Assembly (NCBI GenBank): GCA_012960535.1
Contig: DUBB01000002.1
Coordinates: 62,001 to 126,000 of the forward strand
Length of the DNA: 64,000 nt
Source: Gammaproteobacteria bacterium
Lineage (GTDB): Bacteria > Pseudomonadota > Gammaproteobacteria > Pseudomonadales > Azotimanducaceae
Direction of reading: 5' to 3'
Below are positions 25,359 through 36,100 of the stretch, in pieces (within the stretch, counting starts at the first letter, position 1; each line of letters opens with the position of its first letter). The position numbers and the translations under genes were made by a program. The notes beneath the pieces are model-generated. The model was not told where the DNA came from and made no database searches. It worked only from the letters and a program-made list of their open reading frames with translations.

Positions 25359-25800
25359 TACCGAGTTTAGGGCCATGAAATTAAAAGATCTATCCACTGT
25401 TATGGCTAACGAAAAGGCGGGGTATTCGCAGCCCTGGAGTGAAGGTATTTTCCGCGATTGCCTGAAACAGCATGCAGAATGCTGGTTATTGATTTTACAG
25501 GAAAAAATTGTGGGTCACGGTATCCTGTCGACTGGCGCAGGTGAAGGTCACCTGCTGAATGTTTGTGTGAGCGAGCCGCAACAGGGTAAAGGTCTGGGTC
25601 GAAAACTGACTCTGCACCTGCTTAGCAGGGCAAAGCGACGCGGGCTTAACAGTATTTTTCTGGAAGTCAGGCCATCGAATCGGGTGGCTCGTGCCTTGTA
25701 CGATAGCCTCGGTTTCAACGAAATTGGTCGCCGCAAAGGTTACTATCCTGGAGGAACGGCAAGAGAAGACGCGCTGGTTATGGCGAAAGAGCTGATCTAG
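25348..25800 (+). CDS. rimI: Ribosomal protein S18 alanine N-acetyltransferase RimI
   Basis: A 150-residue GNAT acetyltransferase with the RimI layout: LSTVMANEKAGYSQPWSEGIF near residues 14-34, the CoA loop VSEPQQGKGLGRKLTLHLL and the C-terminal FLEVRPSNRVARALYDSLGF. RimI acetylates the N-terminal alanine of S18. The ATG at 25348 overlaps the holD-like gene by 11 bp, and prfC begins 57 bp after its stop. This neighbourhood is conserved in gammaproteobacteria. Confidence 0.9.
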   Translation: MVANTEFRAMKLKDLSTVMANEKAGYSQPWSEGIFRDCLKQHAECWLLILQEKIVGHGILSTGAGEGHLLNVCVSEPQQGKGLGRKLTLHLLSRAKRRGLNSIFLEVRPSNRVARALYDSLGFNEIGRRKGYYPGGTAREDALVMAKELI

Positions 25801-25857
25801 ACCGACATAATCTTGCTGAGGCCGGTATAATGCAGGCTCCAGAAAGAGACCCCAGAT

Positions 25858-27435
25858 ATGATTGCAAGTGAAGTTGATAGGCGCAGGACTTTTGCTATCA
25901 TATCTCACCCCGATGCCGGTAAGACCACCATCACCGAAAAGCTACTGTTATTAGGTAAGGCCATTCAGTTGGCTGGCACGGTTAAATCCAGGAAATCTGA
26001 TCGTTATGCAACGTCCGATTGGATGGAACTGGAAAAGCAAAGGGGTATTTCTGTGACCACCTCGGTGATGCAGTTTCCCTATGCCGATCATGTCGTGAAT
26101 CTTCTCGATACACCCGGTCACGAAGATTTTTCAGAAGATACCTATAGGACTCTGACAGCAGTCGATTCAGTATTGATGGTAATCGATGGTGCCAAGGGAG
26201 TGGAGGAGAGAACATTAAAGTTAATGGAAGTGTGTCGCTTACGAGACACACCCATACTGACCTTTATTAATAAGCTGGACCGGGAGATACGCGACCCCAT
26301 AGATCTACTGGACGAGGTGGAATCGATTATGAAAATCGATTGTGCTCCAATGACCTGGCCGATAGGGGCTGGAAGCCGGTTTAAGGGTGTTTACCATCTG
26401 TATGAGGACGTTATCTATCCTTATAGGCGGGGGACAGAAGGTCCGGCAGCTGAACATGATCTGATAAGCGGTATTCACAGTGCGGAAGCAGAATCGTTCT
26501 TAGGCGATCAATTGGCAGAACTTCTAGAGGCGATAGAACTGGTACGTGGCGCATCCCATGAATTTGACCAGGAGCGCTACCTGAAGGGCGAATTGACGCC
26601 AGTGTATTTTGGCTCTGCATTGCGTAATTTTGGTGTAATGGAAATGCTGGATGGTTTTGTCGAGATTGCTCCCCCGCCCATCCAGCGAATGACAACTGCT
26701 GAGCCCATTGATCCCAAGGATACAGAGTTCAGCGGCTTTATATTCAAGATTCAGGCGAATATGGACCCGAAGCATAGGGACCGTATGGCGTTCATGCGAA
26801 TTTGTTCGGGAGGTTACCAGCAGGGTATGAAGATGCATCATGTCCGTATAGGCAAAAGTGTTAAAGTCACAGATGCGGTTACCTTCCTTGCCGGGGGGCG
26901 GTCGACAGTTGGAATGGCATATTCCGGTGACATCATAGGATTGCATAATCACGGGACTATTCAGATAGGCGATACTTTTACTTCCGGCAAGAAAATAAAT
27001 TTTATCGGAATTCCTCATTTCGCCCCTGAGCTATTTCGCCGGGTAAAATTGAAAGACCCTCTAAAGAGTAAACAACTCAGGCAGGGTTTAACCCAATTAT
27101 CAGAAGAAGGTGCAACCCAGGTGTTTATGCCCAAAGAATCGAATGACCTGATTCTCGGCGCAGTTGGAATTCTGCAATTTGATGTGGTCGCGTTTCGTTT
27201 AAAGGAAGAGTACAAGGTTGACTGTGGTTATGAACCCGTGAGTGTCAGTACGGCGCGCTGGATTTCCAGTTCTGATACAAAGCGGCTGGCTGAGTTTGAA
27301 AGAAAAGCAGCGGTTAATCTGGCGGTGGATGGCGGCGGCCATCTGACTTACCTGGCGCCCACCCGGGTAAACCTGACTTTAACCGAGGAGCGCTGGCCGG
27401 AGATTGATTTCCGTAGTACCCGGGAAATCAGCTAA
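25858..27435 (+). CDS. prfC: Peptide chain release factor 3
   Basis: A 525-residue translational GTPase. The G1 loop SHPDAGKTT, the G2 region [13 protein letters not shown]3 DTPGHEDF and G4 NKLD are all present, and the length matches RF3 (about 529 residues). RF3 removes RF1/RF2 from the ribosome after termination. The ATG at 25858 follows a GAGACC-type weak site. Unusually, the last few codons (REIS and stop) are part of a 59-bp unit repeated two more times downstream, reaching into the convergent fabY 3' end. The protein itself looks intact. Confidence 0.95.
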   Translation: MIASEVDRRRTFAIISHPDAGKTTITEKLLLLGKAIQLAGTVKSRKSDRYATSDWMELEKQRGISVTTSVMQFPYADHVVNLLDTPGHEDFSEDTYRTLTAVDSVLMVIDGAKGVEERTLKLMEVCRLRDTPILTFINKLDREIRDPIDLLDEVESIMKIDCAPMTWPIGAGSRFKGVYHLYEDVIYPYRRGTEGPAAEHDLISGIHSAEAESFLGDQLAELLEAIELVRGASHEFDQERYLKGELTPVYFGSALRNFGVMEMLDGFVEIAPPPIQRMTTAEPIDPKDTEFSGFIFKIQANMDPKHRDRMAFMRICSGGYQQGMKMHHVRIGKSVKVTDAVTFLAGGRSTVGMAYSGDIIGLHNHGTIQIGDTFTSGKKINFIGIPHFAPELFRRVKLKDPLKSKQLRQGLTQLSEEGATQVFMPKESNDLILGAVGILQFDVVAFRLKEEYKVDCGYEPVSVSTARWISSSDTKRLAEFERKAAVNLAVDGGGHLTYLAPTRVNLTLTEERWPEIDFRSTREIS

Positions 27436-27597
27436 GTCCTATCTGGAAAGCGGTTGACAGTGTTCAGGACAATAGCACCCGGGAAATCGGCTAAGTCCTA
27501 TCTGGGAAGCGGTTGATAGTGTTCAGGACAATAGCATCCGGGAAATCAGCTAAGTCATATCTGGGAAGCGGTTGATAGCGGTCAGGTCAATTTTTTT
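27421..27597. repeat. 59-bp tandem repeat, three copies, overlapping two gene ends
   Basis: Copies begin at 27421, 27480 and 27539, each with the start CGGGAAATC and sharing GGCTAAGTC/ATATCTGGGAAGCGGTTGA segments with few substitutions. The first copy encodes the last residues and stop of prfC. The third encodes the C-terminal residues and stop of the convergent fabY (stop at 27550-27552). A 59-bp period shifts frame, so the middle copy cannot encode the same peptides. Copy 3 decays after about 27590. Confidence 0.95.
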
Positions 27598-29379
27598 CTC
27601 CTGGCCGGGAATGGATATATGATCCGCTTCGATGGTTAGGTCAGCGCCTTCAACAACACCCAGGCCAAACTGGTAGATGAGTTCAGTATTGCCTGCAATG
27701 GCTTGTTGGTCATAGGCAAGGGTGGCTGCGTGAACGTTCTGGTGCCTGTGCTGATAATCAGCGAACCGCTTATTACCGTATCTCTTTTGTAACATTGATT
27801 TAGTGACGGTAGGAGAGAGAATGGCAGCAGTGGCATTATTGCCGCCGAAACCTTTTGAGTTGATCAGTGTCGCCGCCATTGTTGTGGGGTCAATCTCGGT
27901 ATGTTCCAGGAGAAAATTCAGGTGACTGCTATGCACATCTTCGGCCAGAGAAGGTGTCGTGTTTATGCCTGGAATGATGCCATCTTGCCAAACCCCCAGA
28001 GAAGATGCTATTTGATCACCAGAAGCACAGGCAAGGGAATGTCCGATATAGGCCTTGATGGCCGTAATCGGCCATTTGGACAGGCCATAGACCTTGGCTA
28101 ATTCATTGAATATGTGAGACTCGGTCACCCTGTTCTGTGGTGTGCCGGTACCATGCGCCTGCATGTAAGTGTTCTGCTGTAAGGCTTGAGCGCCCAGCAT
28201 GGATTTAATGGTGCCCATGGCTTTGCCAACGGTAATGTAGTTGCCAATACCCGGTCCTGGAATAGATTTTTTAAAACCATCGGCATTAATGAATACGTCA
28301 GCTACAGAGCCGTAAATGTTAGCGCCCATTTCCATAGCCAGTTCATCATCAAATAAAATCAGGAATTGTGAAGCTTCAGCCAGCGTAAAGCCGCAATTGT
28401 CTCCAAACGGGCGACAAGCCAGTTGATGGTTCAGGGGACCCATCTTGGCCAGGGCATCATCTTCAGCCAGTGCTCCCATGGTTCGATAACCTTCAATTAC
28501 TTCTGGCGTTAAGGGTGCTTCACTGGAGCCTATGATGACTGCTCTGAATTTTCCCGACCTAATGTCCTGGATACCTTGCCTCAGGTTATAGAGAAAAGTT
28601 GCGCAGGCACCAACGTTAGCCCCGGTCGAACCAACACTGCCTATAACATAGGCATTGACAAAATCGGCTGTCATCTGGGCCAGCCCTAACGCACAATTTT
28701 TCGAGCTTACCCGCTTGCCCAGCATGGTTGCCTGCAGCATTGCGCCAGAACCATTGTTATCGAGTTGCCCCATGGCACTACTGGCGTAGACAGAAATCTG
28801 ATCTGCAGGAATTCTGTTTTTCACTTCCTGCCACGGAATACCCAGGGACTGAATCGCATCGGAGGCGCCATAGACTGTGAGCTGTAGTCCGCGGGGATGA
28901 TTTCGACTCTGATAAAGGGATTCGGGATCAAATCCTGTGGGGAGTTGCCCGGCAGAATTTACTTTGGATTGTCTTGCGTCCGGTAACAGAACATCCAGGG
29001 GTTGTTGAGTACTGATCAGGACCCGGCCATTGCCGGCATCTGAGATTTTCCATTCCGGTGAAATTCTGGCAGGCAACTGGCTGCGTTTTATAGTGAATTC
29101 AATCGGCTTGTTTTCAGCGGGGCCCATCTGGGCTGATTTGTTAAGGCGGATGTCTGCTGGATCAAAAAGATTCTTCTCCAGTCTGCGAATAAGCGTGTGC
29201 TGAAGAATGTGGGCCTCATCAAGCGGGCAGTTCATCAGAGATGCCAGCGCTTTCAGCGTATTCTGGGATTTGCTTTGCGGTAATTTATCGAAAACCATAC
29301 GTCGATAAGCGTGGTGACCTGAGCTCCGTCCAGCGGGATTAATACCTCCAAATCCTACAATAACCGGCAGACTTGTCAC
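27550..29379 (-). CDS. fabY: Beta-ketoacyl-ACP synthase FabY type
   Basis: A 609-residue ketoacyl synthase, much longer than FabB/FabF, matching the FabY form known from Pseudomonas aeruginosa as an initiator of fatty-acid synthesis. The N-terminus PVIVGFGGINPAGRSSGHHAYRRMV is typical. The catalytic triad is Cys259 in GANVGACATFLYN, His409 in QAHGTGTP and His447 in AYIGHSLACASG. It condenses acetyl-CoA with malonyl-ACP. The C-terminal codons lie in the third copy of the 59-bp repeat shared with prfC. FabH is presumably absent or redundant elsewhere; that is not visible here. Confidence 0.88.
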   Translation of the reverse strand: MTSLPVIVGFGGINPAGRSSGHHAYRRMVFDKLPQSKSQNTLKALASLMNCPLDEAHILQHTLIRRLEKNLFDPADIRLNKSAQMGPAENKPIEFTIKRSQLPARISPEWKISDAGNGRVLISTQQPLDVLLPDARQSKVNSAGQLPTGFDPESLYQSRNHPRGLQLTVYGASDAIQSLGIPWQEVKNRIPADQISVYASSAMGQLDNNGSGAMLQATMLGKRVSSKNCALGLAQMTADFVNAYVIGSVGSTGANVGACATFLYNLRQGIQDIRSGKFRAVIIGSSEAPLTPEVIEGYRTMGALAEDDALAKMGPLNHQLACRPFGDNCGFTLAEASQFLILFDDELAMEMGANIYGSVADVFINADGFKKSIPGPGIGNYITVGKAMGTIKSMLGAQALQQNTYMQAHGTGTPQNRVTESHIFNELAKVYGLSKWPITAIKAYIGHSLACASGDQIASSLGVWQDGIIPGINTTPSLAEDVHSSHLNFLLEHTEIDPTTMAATLINSKGFGGNNATAAILSPTVTKSMLQKRYGNKRFADYQHRHQNVHAATLAYDQQAIAGNTELIYQFGLGVVEGADLTIEADHISIPGQEKKIDLTAINRFPDMT

Positions 29380-29496
29380 GATGTAATTCCTAGTTGCTTC
29401 AAAAGCAATAAATTGTAGACGGTTCCTTTACCTGAAATCTACACTAACCTGCCGTTTTTCAGAAAACACAGGGCGTTTAGTTGCATTGTCGGGGAT

Positions 29497-30675
29497 CTAA
29501 ACCATCTCAATGGCGATTGCTGTGGCTTCACCGCCGCCGATGCACAGTGCAGCGATTCCACGAGTTTTGTTCAGGCGCTTCAAAGCATACATCAGCGAGA
29601 CGATGATTCGTGATCCTGTGGATCCTATGGGGTGCCCTTGGGCGCAGGCGCCACCGTGAATATTCACTTTTGCCGGGTCAATGCTCAGTTCCTGCTGAGC
29701 CAGCATAGTGACCATGGCGAATGCCTCGTTGATTTCAAACAGGTCCACGTCCTGCTTTTGCCATTCAGCCGCAATAAGAACTTTCTTGATGGCGTCAATG
29801 GGTGCCAGCGTAAATTCTGAAGGATGGCGCGAGTGCGTACTGTGGGCGATGATTTTAGCCATGGGTTTGAGGCCACGTTGCTGCAATGTTTCCTGGTCAA
29901 CCAGGACAAGAGCCGAGGCGCCATCTGATATTGAGCTGGAGTTTGCCGCTGTCACTGTACCATCCGTCTTAAAGGCAGGTCGGAGTTTGGGAATTTTATC
30001 TAAATTTGCTTTTCCGGGCTGTTCGTCACAGCTAATGATGCGTTCACCGCGACGATCTTTAATAGAGACTTCTGCAATTTCAGCATCCAGGGCACCGGTT
30101 TCAATGGCGGTGACTGCTTTTTGCAGTGAGGAGATGGCGAAGTCATCCATGTCTTTTCTGGTGAGTTGATGATCATCAGCCACTTCCTGCGCGAACGCGC
30201 CCATCAGTTTGCCGGTCTTGGCATCTTCCAGGCCGTCAGTGAACATGACATCCTGAATCTCGCCATGGCCCATGCGCATACCATTACGCACTTTTGGTAG
30301 AAGGTAGGGAGCATTGCTCATGCTCTCCATGCCGCCGGCCACCATAATGTTATTAGTGCCTGCCTTTATCAGGTCATGAGCCAGCATAGTGGCTTTCATT
30401 CCTGAGCCGCAGAGTTTGTTGACAGTGGTGGCGCCCACGTTAACGGGAATGCCCGCGTCAATGCCTGCCTGGCGGGCAGGCCCTTGTCTCAAGCCGCTGG
30501 GCAGAACACATCCCATGATGATTTCGTCAATATCCTCTCCGTTGAGACCGGCTCGTTTTACAGCATCTTTTATAGCCACTGAACCGAGTTGGACAGCGGT
30601 GAGCGAGGCAAGGTCTCCTTGCAGGCCGCCCATGGGAGTTCGAGCACCGGCAGCGATGTAGACCTGTTTTGTCAT
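29497..30675 (-). CDS. Acetyl-CoA acetyltransferase (thiolase)
   Basis: A 392-residue biosynthetic/degradative thiolase. Cys89 in VNKLCGSGMKA is the acyl acceptor, His348 in GGACAQGHPIGSTGSR and Cys378 in CIGGGEATAIAI complete the active site. It interconverts two acetyl-CoA with acetoacetyl-CoA, or cleaves short 3-ketoacyl-CoA. It lies 117 bp before fabY on the same strand and is divergent from the MaoC hydratase gene, so these two could act on the same acyl-CoA pool. Length and motifs are normal. Confidence 0.93.
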   Translation of the reverse strand: MTKQVYIAAGARTPMGGLQGDLASLTAVQLGSVAIKDAVKRAGLNGEDIDEIIMGCVLPSGLRQGPARQAGIDAGIPVNVGATTVNKLCGSGMKATMLAHDLIKAGTNNIMVAGGMESMSNAPYLLPKVRNGMRMGHGEIQDVMFTDGLEDAKTGKLMGAFAQEVADDHQLTRKDMDDFAISSLQKAVTAIETGALDAEIAEVSIKDRRGERIISCDEQPGKANLDKIPKLRPAFKTDGTVTAANSSSISDGASALVLVDQETLQQRGLKPMAKIIAHSTHSRHPSEFTLAPIDAIKKVLIAAEWQKQDVDLFEINEAFAMVTMLAQQELSIDPAKVNIHGGACAQGHPIGSTGSRIIVSLMYALKRLNKTRGIAALCIGGGEATAIAIEMV

Positions 30676-30859
30676 ACTGAATTCCTCATTCCGGGTTATT
30701 CATGAAAAGGCAGAACCTGCCTGCGATTCATGTGGTCGCAGACATCCGTCGAGTAGGATAAACCATGCAGCCGGCGCACGCTACTGATCGGTCTTCTGAG
30801 CAAGCAGATTGTGGTAAACTGGAAACATTCAACTCAGCAATTTTCCAGGAGGCCGCACG

Positions 30860-31342
30860 ATGTCCGACTATGCCCAACAAGCCCTTGCAATATTTAAAAC
30901 TATAGAGGGGCAGCAAGAAGGGGTCGGTGACTGGTTTGAAGTAGACCAGGCACGCATTGATTTGTTTGCAGATGCCACCTTAGATCATCAGTTTATTCAT
31001 ATTGATCCAGAGAAATCGGCTCAGTTGTCACCCTACAAGACCACCATAGCACACGGTTTTCTTACTTTATCGTTAATTGTTCATCTGGGAAGCAGTGTGC
31101 CAGTGTTGAAACCCGAAGCCCTCGAAGGTGTTTTTATGGGTGTTAACTATGGGCTTGAAAGAGTTCGTTTTCCGGGTCCGGTGCCTGTTAACTCACGGAT
31201 AAGGGCAAGCCACCGGTTTTTGCTGGCCGAGTTGAAGGCAGAAAATACCATCCAAATAAAAAAAGAAGTGACCATTGAGAGAGAGGGGACCGATAAACCG
31301 GTTTGTGTAGCAGAGGCATTAACTCGGTTGATGTACTCTTGA
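30860..31342 (+). CDS. MaoC family dehydratase
   Basis: A 160-residue hotdog-fold protein of the R-specific enoyl-CoA hydratase group. The hydratase motif is visible as DATLDHQFIHIDPEKSA, with Asp42 and His47 spaced as in known (R)-hydratases, and AHGFLTLSLIVHL forms the central helix. It hydrates 2-enoyl-CoA to (R)-3-hydroxyacyl-CoA, a step of PHA or other acyl metabolism. The ATG at 30860 has a strong AGGAGG site. The next gene, fumarase, starts 26 bp on in the same direction but is not functionally related. Confidence 0.88.
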   Translation: MSDYAQQALAIFKTIEGQQEGVGDWFEVDQARIDLFADATLDHQFIHIDPEKSAQLSPYKTTIAHGFLTLSLIVHLGSSVPVLKPEALEGVFMGVNYGLERVRFPGPVPVNSRIRASHRFLLAELKAENTIQIKKEVTIEREGTDKPVCVAEALTRLMYS

Positions 31343-31367
31343 GTCCGGTTTCTTAGGGGAGATTAAC

Positions 31368-32906
31368 TTGGCCAACCCGTCCGTGACAGTCATTGCAAAG
31401 CTTGATCTCGTTCAGAGTATTCAGGATGCTTTGCAGTACATCTCTTATTACCACCCGCCAGATTTTATCCGTGCGCTGGGCAATGCTTATCAGGCAGAGC
31501 AGTCAGCTGCGGCAAAAGATGCTATGGCTCAGATCTTAGTCAATTCTCGTATGTGTGCAGAGGGAAAGCGACCCATCTGCCAGGACACCGGTATAGTCAA
31601 TGTGTTTATTTCTGTTGGCATGAATGTCCGATTTGAAACTGATATTTCCTTGGAGGATATGATCAATGCCGGTGTAAGAGCTGCTTACCAGTTACCAGAC
31701 AATGTGCTTCGCGCCTCTATCTTGGCTGATCCGGCTGGTCGCAGGATAAACACCCAGGATAATACGCCAGCGGTGATTCATACTGAATTGGTACCTGGAA
31801 ACAAGGTTGAAGTCAGAGTTGCCGCCAAAGGTGGTGGGTCTGAAGCCAAGTCTCGGCTGGCAATGCTGAACCCGGCGGATAGTATTGTTGACTGGGTTGT
31901 CGATACGGTTCCATCAATGGGAGCTGGCTGGTGCCCGCCGGGCATGCTTGGCATTGGCATAGGTGGAACCGCGGAAAAGGCCATGTTAATGGCTAAACGA
32001 TCACTGATGGATAGCATTGACATACAGGACCTGATCGATAGAGGCCCACAGAACCGTCTGGAAGAGTTGAGGTTGGAGATTTTTGAAAAGGTTAACAGTC
32101 TGGGTATTGGAGCACAGGGCCTGGGCGGGTTGACCACTGTTCTTGATGTGAAAATCCTCGATTACCCGACGCATGCTGCTAACCTGCCAGTAGCCATGAT
32201 TCCTAATTGCGCGGCTACTCGGCATGTTCATTTTACTCTTGATGGTAGTGGCGTTGCAGATCTGCCTGTGCCTGACCTGAACGACTGGCCTGATATTACC
32301 TGGGTAGCAGGACCGAATTCCCGACGGGTTGATCTTAATACAGTAACGCGAGCTGAAATTGCTACCTTCAAGCCAGGTGAAACCCTGCTATTGAGAGGCA
32401 AGATGCTGACCGGTCGAGATGCGGCTCATAAGAAGATACGAGATTTGTATGAAGCTGGCCAGTGTCTGCCATCGGGTGTAGACCTCAAGGGTCGCTTTAT
32501 TTATTACGTTGGCCCGGTAGATGCAGTGCCAGGGGAAATTGTTGGCCCGGCAGGACCAACAACTGCTACCAGAATGGACAGTTTTACAGAATTGATGCTG
32601 GCGGAAACAGGGTTGCTAGGCATGATTGGCAAGGCTGAACGTGGCCCTGTCGCCATTGACGCGATAAGGCGACATGGCGCTGTCTATCTTATGGCCGTTG
32701 GCGGTGCTGCTTTTCTGGTATCCAAGGCTATTAAGTCATCACGGGTGGTCGCCTTTCCAGAGTTGGGTATGGAGGCCATCCACGAATTTGAAGTCGAGGA
32801 TATGCCAGTTACTGTGGCGGTCGATTATCTGGGGAATTCGGTTCACTCGACAGGCCCAAAGCAATGGCAGACCAGGATTGGGAAAATACCCTTGAAAGAA
32901 ATCTGA
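31368..32906 (+). CDS. Class I fumarate hydratase
   Basis: A 512-residue iron-sulfur fumarase. The cluster-binding and active-site segments are CAEGKRPICQDTG, GGGSEAKSRLAML, SMGAGWCPPGMLGIGIGG and IPNCAATRHVHF. It interconverts fumarate and malate in the TCA cycle. The start is TTG at 31368, with an AGGGGAG site 8 bases upstream; no ATG is near the family N-terminus, and the next alternative is GTG at 31383. The gene lies 26 bp after the maoC-like stop. The 269 bp that follow to the carboxylase contain no credible gene. Confidence 0.92.
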   Translation: MANPSVTVIAKLDLVQSIQDALQYISYYHPPDFIRALGNAYQAEQSAAAKDAMAQILVNSRMCAEGKRPICQDTGIVNVFISVGMNVRFETDISLEDMINAGVRAAYQLPDNVLRASILADPAGRRINTQDNTPAVIHTELVPGNKVEVRVAAKGGGSEAKSRLAMLNPADSIVDWVVDTVPSMGAGWCPPGMLGIGIGGTAEKAMLMAKRSLMDSIDIQDLIDRGPQNRLEELRLEIFEKVNSLGIGAQGLGGLTTVLDVKILDYPTHAANLPVAMIPNCAATRHVHFTLDGSGVADLPVPDLNDWPDITWVAGPNSRRVDLNTVTRAEIATFKPGETLLLRGKMLTGRDAAHKKIRDLYEAGQCLPSGVDLKGRFIYYVGPVDAVPGEIVGPAGPTTATRMDSFTELMLAETGLLGMIGKAERGPVAIDAIRRHGAVYLMAVGGAAFLVSKAIKSSRVVAFPELGMEAIHEFEVEDMPVTVAVDYLGNSVHSTGPKQWQTRIGKIPLKEI

Positions 32907-33175
32907 CCAGGCTTGCCATTTTATGAAATTGCGTCAGCTCCGGCTCAGGTATTGCAACGTTTGTGGGGAACTGACCGCGCGGTCTATGACAACCATTCAT
33001 TGCATCCGATCAGGTCATACAGTACGCTTGTCTGCTCGATCGAAGCACTACAAACACCGGCTATTGGCGGGTCATTGATTTTAGGCCCGGCAGTGGAACT
33101 AATTGCTGGAAATGGCTGTCGAATCACCCAGTCTAGTCATGCTTTCAAGCTGAAATAACAGGATTTCACAAAGAT

Positions 33176-36100
33176 ATGGCACAGAAGCAAGGATCAATTG
33201 ATCAACTTTATTTGAATGCAGAAACCCTTTCGGAGGATTTTTCGCTGTTTCCAAGAAAAGAGCCTGCTTCGCTTATTAAAGGCTTGTTATCTGAACAGGA
33301 TATCAATATTCAGTTGCAGAAACTCCAGACCATGGAGGTGGATGAATATATAGCAGCCACGGTATTACCTAGCGAGGAGCCAACGCGACCGGGCGCACGG
33401 CAGATCATCGAAGCTTTGGATTTGCCGATTAGTAATGAAGAAAGTATGGGGCCTTATTTTGCCTGTGAGATAGTGTTTTCATTTGATGGAAGAACACGAA
33501 TCATTGGTATAATTGCTCAGGATCGGGCCTATTCCAGCGGCGTCTGGGGGCCGGAGCACCACCAGGCGGCAGCAGATAGAGCGATTGGTTTTGCTATCAG
33601 GTCTTTGCCCATTGTGACTTTAATGGATACGCCAGGTGCGGATCCCTACGAACAGGCTAATGCTGCTAATCAGGCGCATTCAATTTCTCGTTTGATTGCA
33701 GAATTGTGTAATGTTGACGTTCCTACCGTAGGGATAATTCTTGGTCAGGGGTATTCAGGTGGCGCGATTCCCCTTGCCGCCAGCAATTTACTGCTTAGTT
33801 TGCGCACGGGGGTGTTCAATACTATTCATCCGCGCAGCCTGGCAAATCTGGTCAGGCGCTATAATCTGTCCTGGCAGGAATGTGCCAAATTTGTTGGTGT
33901 TTCGTCATTTGAATTATACCGCCAGGGAAATATAGATGGCATTGTTGATTATGATCCCGGTGAAACCGAAAACATTCATAATCTTAGAGAAGTCATTGTT
34001 GCAGCTATTTCTTCCATCGAAGAGGGTGCCCGACAGTTCGTCGGAGAACATCCTGAAATACTGGATCACTATCACAGAAATATTAATCGCTATCTTAACG
34101 TTTCTGAGTATCTTGCCGCCGTCAACGCCAGTTCCAGTTTGAAACTGCGGACGTCACCTACCGAATATCCAAATGTTTTTGGGGTGGCCTATCGGTATCT
34201 GCGCTATCTGGGATTGCGCAGTCGGATTAAAGCAACGACGACGACCCAGTATGGTCGCCTGGCTAGCGTAGAAATCCCGGCTGGAGAGTTGGCCCAGAGA
34301 GTGCACAGAGAAAGGCGAGGCGCCTTTTTAAACTGGCTCCAGGATCCGGATAAGGTGCTATATGACGATAATCTAAATAAGGTATGGAAGAGCTTCGTTG
34401 AAAAGAGAGCACGCCTGGGTGACGACCAGGGTACTTTGAGAAAACTGATTTTTGGAGAACCGGAAAAAAACTTTGAAAAGGCGCGCCAAGAGCTTTGCAT
34501 GGTCGCTGGTTTGCATCTGTTTAACCGTTGGAAGGGTAATGCTAAAGACAACCTGCTAGCGCTGATAGAGCATCTGAACGAATATGAGTCCAGTATTTAT
34601 CTGTTGACGACGCAGGAAATTAAAGACGTAAAACTATTACTTGTGTCGATGTCAGAGTGTGATGAGCCTTTTGTGCGCCACTTGAAATCCCTGTTTAGTT
34701 TTGATGGTCGAAAATTGTTTGATCCGGCTTTCATCGAACAGAAAAAGCCTGATTTTCTCAGCGTTCGACTCGCGTCTGAGCTTAATTTGATTCTCGAAGA
34801 AGCGATTCTATATGATGAACATCGCCTCGCTGGAATCAGCTTTTCACCGCAGACTCAGGCTTTGCTCAAGAACCAGGATTCCGCCAAGTCGATGATCCCT
34901 TTAAATCGTCGGTTGCTGGAAGATTCACTCTGGACACATATCCATAGAACCTCGGGCGAAGGCCGTGAAAATTCGGATCAGGATTTAACGATCCTTGACG
35001 TTCTGTTGGATAAGGATGTCAATGTTCATTTTCTTCAGGAATGCCGTAATCTGGTGGTTTTTTCAGCAACCTATGATGTCCTGCTGAGCGAGTTGGTTGC
35101 CATAGCGCAGGAGGCTCATGATTCACGTCATCTATCCGGAGAGTTGATAGAAAAACTACTGACGCAGGCGGTTTCGCAGGTTGTCCAGATGCCGCTGTTT
35201 GGTGATATTGAGGCAGAACGAGTCAACAATGAATTTGCGATCTGGATTGAACAGCTTGGCCATTACTATGGCGGCAGCACATTTCTCAAAGCAGTGGAAG
35301 AATGGATGAGGGTTGTTCATAAGGACAAATCCGATACGCTTTTCGTGGTTATAAGCCATGTTTTTGAGAAGGTCCTGCCTGATTTCCACAATGCCCGGCG
35401 CCATAGTAGGCCCTTTAACGGTAAGCTTGAACCGGCTCGAATTGGCAGGCGAAAAGACTTCTGGAATCGCCTGACCATTGCCTATCGGGATCTACTGTTT
35501 AATGAGCTGCTGACGCGGGAGAAGCGCTCCAAGAGAACCCGTTTTGAGACACTGCTTGAGCGCTATGTTTCTAATTTTGAGGAAACCAGCGCCCATCTGA
35601 TGTCTGCCAACCCTGTGTCATTTCCAACGTTCAGACCGTCAATCGAAGCTGCCCTGAAGAATGGTATTCGGCCTCATGGTCTGATCACAGGTATTGGCGA
35701 TTTTAATACCACGGAATCGAGCTATAAGGTTGGACTGGTAATGTCTAATATCGATTTTCAGGCAGGCAGTATCGATAATTCGGATTGTGTTCGATTTTGT
35801 AAGCTGCTGGTTGAATGTGCATCGCATCGCCTGCCGGTAGTCTGCTTCATTTCATCCGGAGGCATGCAGACCAAAGAAGGCGCGGCAGCTTTGTTTACCA
35901 TGGCTGTGATTAATGATCGGATTACCCGATTCGTCAGAGACAATGATCTGCCGATCATTATATTCGGTTATGGTGATTGTACTGGAGGTGCTCAGGCTAG
36001 TTTTGTGACCCATCCTTTAGCCCAGACTTATTATTTTTCTGGTTGCAGTATGCCCTTTGCCGGGCAGGCGGTAGTAGAGAGAAATCTTCCGTTTACCTGC

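Noticed and set aside
32913-33158. 81-residue open frame with TTG start between fumarase and the carboxylase
   Set aside because: No ribosome site, no recognisable domain and unremarkable composition; it is treated as intergenic sequence.
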